Shown: positions 1 to 5,111 of the stretch, one piece after another
Layout of the letters: every line of letters begins with the position of its first letter
Numbering within the stretch: the stretch's first letter is position 1
Assembly: GCA_934623455.1 (NCBI GenBank)
Contig: CAKTVK010000070.1
Coordinates: forward strand, 1-10,049
From: an uncultured Eggerthellaceae bacterium
Lineage (GTDB): Bacteria; Actinomycetota; Coriobacteriia; Coriobacteriales; Eggerthellaceae
DNA length: 10,049 nt
Reading direction: 5' to 3'
Translations under genes and position numbers: made by a program
Notes under the pieces: generated by a model
Database searches by the model: none
Seen by the model: only the letters and a program-made list of their open reading frames with translations
What the model was told of the DNA's origin: nothing

Positions 1-240
1 CTCGGACTCATCCGAACGCGTTCGGGTCAGTTCGAGAACAAAACGCAAGTGTTCGGATGAACTTGCAAATTAACTTTTGCTTTCCTTTTAGGGGTGGAAT
101 GTCAAAATAATGCAACGGAGGCAAAAATATTCTATCTTTCGGTATAGAATAGCTGCAAGAAGTTTTGCGCCTGCGACAAGAGTCGCCGGGGTGAAAACTA
201 AGAAGATCGTGCAAACGAGCACACGAAAGGGAGGATTCCT
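1..240 (+). promoter_or_regulatory. Structured leader/upstream region of the methyltransferase gene
   Basis: No gene is supported here, but the stretch is dense in inverted repeats. TCATCCGAAC (8-17) is a perfect complement of GTTCGGATGA (51-60). That second decamer is exactly the loop of a hairpin made by GCAAGT (45-50) and ACTTGC (61-66). CCGAACGCGTTCGG (12-25) is a perfect 14-bp palindrome. An AT-rich 8-bp hairpin lies at 128-151. A longer stem runs from 161 to 199: AGTTTT pairs with AAAACT, CGCC with GGTG, and GCGAC with GTCGC around an AAGA loop. GCAAAA (121-126) could instead pair with TTTTGC (163-168), which would exclude the 161-199 stem. This looks like an operator cluster, an attenuator or a riboswitch-like leader. 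It does not match the cobalamin riboswitch core as I know it. The promoter was not located with confidence. Confidence 0.5.
229..234 (+). promoter_or_regulatory. Ribosome binding site GGGAGG
   Basis: A strong Shine-Dalgarno sequence, GGGAGG, ends 6 nt before the ATG at 241 and fixes the start of the methyltransferase gene. The short stem TCGTG (207-211)/CACGA (222-226) lies just upstream and could influence access to it. Confidence 0.8.
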
Positions 241-1083
241 ATGATCGGTGAAGATTCTGATCGTCCGGTTTACATCATCGCTGAGAAAATCAACGGCTTC
301 GTGCCCCGTACGGGTAAGGCTGTTGAAGAGGGCGATGCAGAGTACATCAAGGAAATCGCTATTGCTCAGACCGAGGCTGGCGCAGACTACCTGGACTGCA
401 GCCCTGCTACCACCAACGGCTTTGGTGACAACCTGGAGACCATGACCTGGCTGGTTAACCTGATCCAGGAAGTTGTTGACACCCCCATTACGCTGGACAG
501 CCCCAACGTTGACGTGCTGCTGGAAGCCATGAAGCTTTGCAAGGTTCCCGGTATGATCAACTCTGCTTCTCTGTGCGAAGGCAAGGTTGACAAGGTATTC
601 CCCGTTATCGCCGGTACCGACTGGAAGTGCGTTGTCATGCTCGACGATGATGAGCGCGGTATTCCTAAAGACGCTGCTGGTCGTATTGACAACTTCCGCA
701 AGGTCATGAAGAAGGCCGAAGAGTACGGCGTTGACGCTGATCAGCTGTTCTTCGATCCGCTGGTAGAGACTTTGGGCACCAACGACCAATCCTTTGTCTG
801 CTTCGCTGAAGTTTGCCGTGCTATCACGGAAGAGGCTCCCGAGGCCCACATCACCTCTGGTCTGTCCAACATCTCCTTCAACATGCCTTCTCGTAAGCAC
901 ATCAACATCCCGTTCATGATTCTTTCCATGTTCAACGGTATGGACTCCGCTATTGTTGACCCGCTGAACCGCGACATGATGGGCTGCATCTACGGTGCAA
1001 GCGCTCTGATGGGCAACGATGAATTCTGCATGGAGTACATCGACGCTTACCGCGAGGATCGTTTCGGCGTTCAGAAGAAGTAG
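241..1083 (+). CDS. Methyltetrahydrofolate:corrinoid methyltransferase (AcsE / MT2-type, DHPS-like fold)
   Basis: A 280-residue protein of the pterin-binding (dihydropteroate synthase-like) methyltransferase family. Members move a methyl group between methyltetrahydrofolate and a corrinoid protein in the Wood-Ljungdahl pathway or in demethylase systems, in the cytoplasm. From memory it aligns along its whole length with the Moorella AcsE/MeTr protein: IAEKING near the N-terminus, LDSPN (matching LDSTN, the pterin-binding Asp), MINS, GIPKDAAGR, FDPLV and GLSNISFN, whose Asn matches the catalytic Asn region of MeTr. Length is close to the usual 260-280. The start is fixed by GGGAGG 6 nt upstream. 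No corrinoid protein or substrate methyltransferase lies beside it, so the direction and final substrate cannot be told. It may serve acetyl-CoA synthesis or act as the second methyltransferase of an O-/N-demethylase. A RACo-like activator lies about 8 kb away on the other strand. Confidence 0.88.
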   Translation: MIGEDSDRPVYIIAEKINGFVPRTGKAVEEGDAEYIKEIAIAQTEAGADYLDCSPATTNGFGDNLETMTWLVNLIQEVVDTPITLDSPNVDVLLEAMKLCKVPGMINSASLCEGKVDKVFPVIAGTDWKCVVMLDDDERGIPKDAAGRIDNFRKVMKKAEEYGVDADQLFFDPLVETLGTNDQSFVCFAEVCRAITEEAPEAHITSGLSNISFNMPSRKHINIPFMILSMFNGMDSAIVDPLNRDMMGCIYGASALMGNDEFCMEYIDAYREDRFGVQKK

Positions 1084-1112
1084 TTTCGGCTTTTCGAAAT
1101 ACTGCTATTTGC

Positions 1113-1151
1113 GAAGAGGCAGCCCGTTCGAGGCTGTCTCTTCTTGCGTTT
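1113..1151 (+). terminator. Rho-independent terminator of the methyltransferase gene (copy 1)
   Basis: A 12-bp stem (1113-1124 with 1132-1143, one G-U pair) encloses the 7-nt loop CGTTCGA. It is followed by a broken T-rich tail (TTGCGTTT). It lies 29 nt after the stop codon, as expected for the end of this transcript. A second similar hairpin follows at 1186-1213. Confidence 0.65.
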
Positions 1152-1185
1152 GGCGTTGACTATGCTGCCCAACTTGCACTGCTCT

Positions 1186-1221
1186 AAGGGCCAGCCATTC
1201 GAGGCTGACCCTTTCGTGTTT
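1186..1221 (+). terminator. Second terminator-like hairpin (copy 2 of a tandem duplication)
   Basis: AAGGG-C-CAGCC pairs with GGCTG-A-CCCTT around the loop ATTCGA: two 5-bp helices with one mismatch. The tail is TTTCGTGTTT. Loop, inner stem and downstream GTTTGGCGTTG are the same as in the hairpin at 1113, offset by 70-71 nt. It sits just before the stop codon of the converging permease gene. On the minus strand neither hairpin is followed by a T-run, so both look built for plus-strand transcription. Confidence 0.5.
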
Positions 1222-1233
1222 GGCGTTGGCGCT

Positions 1234-3912
1234 TTACTCCTGCGTTTTAAGTGCAAGGGCGAGCGGCACGTTCTTGATGCGGCGGGCATGGAAATAAGCC
1301 ACCAGGGCGTAGCAAGCAATGCCGAGTGCTATTTCCAGGGCAATGCGCTCAAGGGGAAGCGTCATAACGAAATTGCCGTTGTACTGCATGAATACCACCT
1401 TCAGCAAAAGCGTAAGCATTTCAACGATAAGCGGAATAACGGCGATAAGCGATACGATCACAACTTCGGTGATGGAGCGCAGGTACAGTTGGTTGATTTC
1501 CTTGTTGGTATAGCCGAACACTTTCATGTAGGAAATGGCGCGGGCGCTGCGCTCGATGATTGTTTTCGTGAGCAGATACATCAAAACAATGAAGATAGCG
1601 GCGGACACTCCCACCAAAAGCTGCATCATGTCTCCCATGGAACTTTCCATTTGTGCGCCAATTTTATCCATCTGTTCAGGGGTTATGTCGTTGGCAAGAT
1701 AGCGCGCGTCAAATTCAAGGGGCATATCGGATAGGTATCCGCTGAAATAATCGGCATCGTTTCCCATAAAGGTATTTACGGTATCGAAGGGCGCATAGAC
1801 ATCCATGGTGCCGCTGTTTCCCCATGCTGAGCCAATGGTAAACGTATAGGTCTTGTTTTCGTACTTGTCGTAAAGCTCAATGGTGTCGCCCACGGCAAGG
1901 TCGAACTTCATCATAAGGCCCTGACCAGCGGCTACAGTGTTGCTATCAAGCTGCAAATCGGTATAGTAGCGCGAGTTCGGCTGTATGCCGTACAGATTCA
2001 CGCTTTCCCAGCCGGCATCGTTACCGCGATTGTATTCCAGCGCGGAAACAACGAATTTCTCTGCTTGGTCGATTGCTGCAGCGCTGTTTTCAACGCTGTT
2101 CACCACGTTGGCGTCTTCATCAATCTCAGATGCATCCTTCAGCAGTGAGAAGAATTCGTTTTCGGAAAGACCGCCCAGGTCAACGCCGTCAAGTCCAAGG
2201 TCGGAAAGACTGATGTCGCTGAAATTAATGGCGTCAAAATCAAGATTATCGGTGTTGATGCTGTTCGCATCGAATGTTGTCAAATCAACTACACCGAGTC
2301 CGCACGATGTTAAATCTACGCGTGTCGATTGAGCGAGCAGGCTCTCCTTTATGCGATCTTCAATGCGTTTTTCAAGCACGTCGGTAAGTTTGTCCTTTAC
2401 TTCGTCTTCGTCGATTTCAGACAGATCAACTGCATCGGCAAGCTTCAAGGCGGCGGCGTATTGCGCGCGCTGCTCGGTGGTTCCTTCCAGCTCAACAGGG
2501 GTTTTCAACGTATACGTGTGCTCTGATACCAGGCTGGTGGCAAGCGAGGACGCATAGCTGTTGACGGTGGGCAGCATGCAAAGGCCGAAAAGCAGTAGAA
2601 GCGAAGCGAACATGATGCCCAAAAACAGCGTTGCGAAGTGTGAGATGTTGCGCCCGAACACGCGCAAGCGGAAACGTCGCACAAAGCTCAGCTTCTCGGG
2701 GAGTTTGCTGCCGCCTTGGTGCGAACGCTTGGATGTCTCGCGGTGCAGGAATTGCAGGGGCGTGCAGCGAAGTTTCCGGGCAAGGCCGATAAGCGTTACG
2801 ATAACAAGGATTGCCACCGGGAGCAGCGTTGATTGCGCGAAAACGCTCCAGTCCCAAATGGTGTGGTAAGGGGGCAGGCTGTAGCTGTTGTAGTACAAAT
2901 CAGACATCTTTTGGATAAGGAACGCGTATCCCAGCACATTGCCAACAAGGGCGCCCGCCACACCCGAGAAAAGCGGCAGCGCAAGGTAGTGCAAAAGGAT
3001 TTCTCGCTTGCGGTATCCCGATGCAAGAAGCGTGTCGATTATGGCACTTTCCTCGTCGATGGTAGAGGACGTAAGCACCACAAACACGAATGCCAGAATA
3101 GCGATAAGCAGGTACATGAGCGTCATCCACATAACGCTGTCGCCTTCGATATCGTCTTCGGCGTATCCAATGCCGTTATTCGCATCGCGGTCAAGGAACT
3201 CAGAGAGCGCCACGCTGCTATCCTCAAGTGCATCAAGCATGTCTTGCTCGAAATCGGTGCGCTGGGCGTCGGTCAGGCTGCGTTCATTTATGATGAAAGA
3301 ATAGGTATAGGTGCAGTTGGGGCTTTTAAGCGACGAGAATCCTTCAGAGGAAACTTGCGCTACGCTAAATGTTTGCGCGTTGAACACGAAATCGGTGTTT
3401 TTCTCGAACATCGCCTGGTAATCAGAGAGCGACATAATGCCCGATACGGTGAATGCGCGGCCGTCAACATGAACGGTATCGCCCACTTCAATGTCGTTGT
3501 TATTGCAGAATACGCGATCGAGTGCAATTTCGGCATCTGTTTGGGGAGCCGTTCCTTCGAAGTAAGCGGGAAGGTCGATCTGCTCGCGGTTAGCGTATAC
3601 GCGCGCGGTCATGTCCGTATCGGATGATGCGATTTCCAATGAGGCATCGTAGCTGAAATTCGGGTAGATGATTACACCCAGATCTTCGATTTCATCTAGA
3701 ATTGCGTCGCTTACGGGGAAGTTTGCGGTGAAGCGGCCATCTTCGATATGATAATCGTCGTCTGCAGTGCTCAAGATGCGCTTCATAGATGAGCTTGCCA
3801 TAAGGAAGCCCGCAACCAGGGAAATGGACAAAACAAGAAGCAGAATGATACCCAGCCATTTGCCGGGGTTGTTTCGAAATTCGCGCGGCAAGCGTTTATT
3901 CAAAGGCGCCAT
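1234..3912 (-). CDS. ABC transporter permease, FtsX/MacB type, two FtsX cores
   Basis: An 892-residue integral membrane permease that works with the ATPase encoded just upstream. The first FtsX unit has a membrane helix at about 18-40, an extracytoplasmic domain at about 41-255, and helices at about 260-284, 306-333 and 356-378. The second has a helix at about 424-448, an ectodomain at about 450-755, and helices near 763-783, 812-838 and 856-874. Both units carry the coupling motif typical of FtsX domains: ASGYRKREIL (297-306) and KVFGYTNKEI (797-806). The second ectodomain is Asp/Glu-rich and contains ten pentapeptide-like repeats (532-581). The start at 3912 is preferred over an in-frame ATG at 3942 because GGAGG lies 7 nt before it and because it leaves an 11-nt gap after the ATPase gene. 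Large two-core permeases of this class export peptides or lipids, or sense antimicrobials. The substrate here is unknown. Confidence 0.85.
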   Translation of the reverse strand: MAPLNKRLPREFRNNPGKWLGIILLLVLSISLVAGFLMASSSMKRILSTADDDYHIEDGRFTANFPVSDAILDEIEDLGVIIYPNFSYDASLEIASSDTDMTARVYANREQIDLPAYFEGTAPQTDAEIALDRVFCNNNDIEVGDTVHVDGRAFTVSGIMSLSDYQAMFEKNTDFVFNAQTFSVAQVSSEGFSSLKSPNCTYTYSFIINERSLTDAQRTDFEQDMLDALEDSSVALSEFLDRDANNGIGYAEDDIEGDSVMWMTLMYLLIAILAFVFVVLTSSTIDEESAIIDTLLASGYRKREILLHYLALPLFSGVAGALVGNVLGYAFLIQKMSDLYYNSYSLPPYHTIWDWSVFAQSTLLPVAILVIVTLIGLARKLRCTPLQFLHRETSKRSHQGGSKLPEKLSFVRRFRLRVFGRNISHFATLFLGIMFASLLLLFGLCMLPTVNSYASSLATSLVSEHTYTLKTPVELEGTTEQRAQYAAALKLADAVDLSEIDEDEVKDKLTDVLEKRIEDRIKESLLAQSTRVDLTSCGLGVVDLTTFDANSINTDNLDFDAINFSDISLSDLGLDGVDLGGLSENEFFSLLKDASEIDEDANVVNSVENSAAAIDQAEKFVVSALEYNRGNDAGWESVNLYGIQPNSRYYTDLQLDSNTVAAGQGLMMKFDLAVGDTIELYDKYENKTYTFTIGSAWGNSGTMDVYAPFDTVNTFMGNDADYFSGYLSDMPLEFDARYLANDITPEQMDKIGAQMESSMGDMMQLLVGVSAAIFIVLMYLLTKTIIERSARAISYMKVFGYTNKEINQLYLRSITEVVIVSLIAVIPLIVEMLTLLLKVVFMQYNGNFVMTLPLERIALEIALGIACYALVAYFHARRIKNVPLALALKTQE
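2170..2319 (-). repeat. Pentapeptide-like repeat within the permease ectodomain (residues 532-581)
   Basis: Ten consecutive 5-residue units can be read in register, including VDLTS, VDLTT, INFSD, ISLSD and VDLGG. The central position is Leu or Phe in eight of ten units, the position before it is often Asp or Asn, and the one before that is usually Val, Ile, Leu or Phe. This resembles the A(D/N)LXX pentapeptide pattern that forms a right-handed beta-helix. It is short and partly degenerate, so a coincidental Asp/Leu-rich linker is possible. Confidence 0.45.
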
Positions 3913-3923
3913 TATCACGCCTC

Positions 3924-4649
3924 CTACCAGGACAAATCGCATGCAGCGATGGGGGAGTTGTTGATTTCGTTCTCGACAATCTGTCCGTCGCGCAGGCGCA
4001 AAACGCGGTGCGCCATGTTTTTGATGGCATCGTTGTGCGTGACAATGACAACCGTGCAGCCATACCGCTTGTTTACGCTTTCAATAAGCGCCAAGATCTC
4101 CTTTGACGTTTTGTAGTCAAGCGCTCCCGTGGGCTCATCGCACAGCAGAAGGCCAGGGTTTTTCACCAGGGCGCGTCCAATGGCGCAGCGCTGCTGCTGT
4201 CCGCCTGAAATCTGTGAAGGGAATTTATTGCGATGTTCCCATAGGCCCAGCGATTTGAGCAGGTCATCCAAATCAAGGGGGTTTGACGAGATGTGCTTGC
4301 AGACTTCAATATTTTCACGCACGGTCAAATCGCCCACCAAGTTGTAAAACTGGAAAACAAATCCCAGTTCACGACGGCGATATTCACCCAATTGGCGATC
4401 GTTTAAGTGGACAAGATCAGCACCGGCAATGCGAATCGAACCGCTATCGGCATTCTCAAGACCGCCTATGATGTTCAAAAATGTCGATTTTCCCGAACCA
4501 GAAGGACCCAAAAGTGCACAGATTTCACCCTTATCGATGGATACGTTGATATCCTTGAGAACTTCAAGGCGCGCATCGCCTTCGCCATAGTGTTTGCGAA
4601 GCCCCGTGATGTGTACGTAGGGCCGGTCCGTTTCTTGGGTTTTTGCCAT
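3924..4649 (-). CDS. ABC transporter ATP-binding protein, MacB/LolD type
   Basis: A 241-residue ATPase that powers the FtsX-type permease encoded 11 nt downstream. All nucleotide-binding motifs are intact: Walker A GPSGSGKS (48-55), Q-loop Gln100 in VFQFYNLV, signature SGGQQQR (148-154), Walker B LLLCDEPTGALD with Asp171/Glu172, and switch His205 in VTHND. The LNDRQLGEYRRRELGFVFQ stretch is typical of the LolD/MacB/SalX group. The start at 4649 is chosen because GGAG lies 7 nt upstream; a TTG ten codons earlier has no such site. The C-terminal tail (IAACDLSW) is short, with no extra domain. The gene is first in a two-gene operon read from the divergent region 4650-4823. The substrate cannot be deduced. 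Confidence 0.9.
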   Translation of the reverse strand: MAKTQETDRPYVHITGLRKHYGEGDARLEVLKDINVSIDKGEICALLGPSGSGKSTFLNIIGGLENADSGSIRIAGADLVHLNDRQLGEYRRRELGFVFQFYNLVGDLTVRENIEVCKHISSNPLDLDDLLKSLGLWEHRNKFPSQISGGQQQRCAIGRALVKNPGLLLCDEPTGALDYKTSKEILALIESVNKRYGCTVVIVTHNDAIKNMAHRVLRLRDGQIVENEINNSPIAACDLSW

Positions 4650-4823
4650 GTTTTCGCTCCATTCGTGTTTGAGCAACAAATCAATGTTTCCAATGTGAAA
4701 CTTTTTTATGGTGATTTGTTAACTCAGGCTATCTTTTCCTCGCATTCTAATCATTTTTCGATAAAATGTTAGATGTTGTTAACAAAAGAGCAATAAAGCT
4801 CAAAAAAGAGAAAGGAGTCGGTT
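4650..4823. promoter_or_regulatory. Divergent promoter/operator region (ABC system vs. metal-efflux pair)
   Basis: This AT-rich 174-bp gap separates two divergent operons and must hold both promoters. TTGTTAAC occurs twice in the same orientation, at 4716-4723 and 4776-4783, exactly 60 bp apart; the second copy extends to the perfect palindrome TTGTTAACAA (4776-4785). CATTTT (4752-4757) and AAAATG (4763-4768) form another operator-like inverted repeat, with further CTA/TAG pairing outside it. It overlaps a possible -10 box, TAAAAT (4762-4767), for the plus-strand genes. GTTTC (4686-4690)/GAAAC (4697-4701) is a third inverted repeat, nearer the ABC genes. No convincing -35 box was found, so exact promoter positions remain open. 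Confidence 0.5.
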
Positions 4824-5099
4824 ATGCATCCGGCAATTTTGGTAGGCGCAGGTTTTCTGGCGGGTACGGCGGGCGTGAAGGCGGTTACGTCCAAGACAGC
4901 GCGCAATATCTACGTGAAAGGTCTGGTGCAGGGCCTGAAAGCAAAGGAGAACTGCGAATCCCTGGTTGAAGAGGCAAAAGCCCAGTTCGATGACATCATG
5001 GCGGAAGCAGAGTACCAGGCAAAGGGTATCGAAGGCTGCGCCGAAGGTGCTGAAGAAGCTGCGTCTTCGTGCGAATGCGCGCAGGACAAGGCGGAGTAG
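4824..5099 (+). CDS. PacL-like / DUF6110-like small membrane protein, partner of the P-type ATPase
   Basis: A 91-residue protein. Residues 3-21 form a Gly/Ala-rich hydrophobic helix (ILVGAGFLAGTAG), followed by a basic turn (K20 to K32) and an amphipathic, acidic helix to about residue 67. The C-terminal tail is rich in Ala, Glu and Cys, with cysteines at 44, 72, 83 and 85; the last two form CEC, a possible metal-binding site. This layout matches small proteins encoded directly upstream of metal P-type ATPases: mycobacterial DUF1490/PacL proteins, which assemble and stabilise efflux platforms, and the DUF6110 proteins of anaerobes. The match is by architecture and gene order, not by search. 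GGAG lies 6 nt before the ATG. The ATPase gene follows after 12 nt, so co-translation is likely. A role as membrane scaffold or metal donor is inferred. Confidence 0.72.
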   Translation: MHPAILVGAGFLAGTAGVKAVTSKTARNIYVKGLVQGLKAKENCESLVEEAKAQFDDIMAEAEYQAKGIEGCAEGAEEAASSCECAQDKAE

Positions 5100-5111
5100 G
5101 CGAGTCGGATT

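Noticed and set aside
61..240. Cobalamin riboswitch in the methyltransferase leader
   Set aside because: The conserved GCCACTG-type B12 box and the surrounding core are absent, so no known class can be assigned by eye.
88..900. 270-codon open frame antisense to the methyltransferase gene
   Set aside because: It is an antisense shadow of a well-supported gene, has no family resemblance and runs into the structured leader.
3913..3942. Earlier ATG start for the permease (ten extra residues)
   Set aside because: It would overlap the ATPase gene and lacks a good ribosome site, while the ATG at 3912 has GGAGG at 7 nt.
4650..4679. Earlier TTG start for the ABC ATPase
   Set aside because: No Shine-Dalgarno; the ATG at 4649 has GGAG at the right distance and fits the usual family N-terminus.
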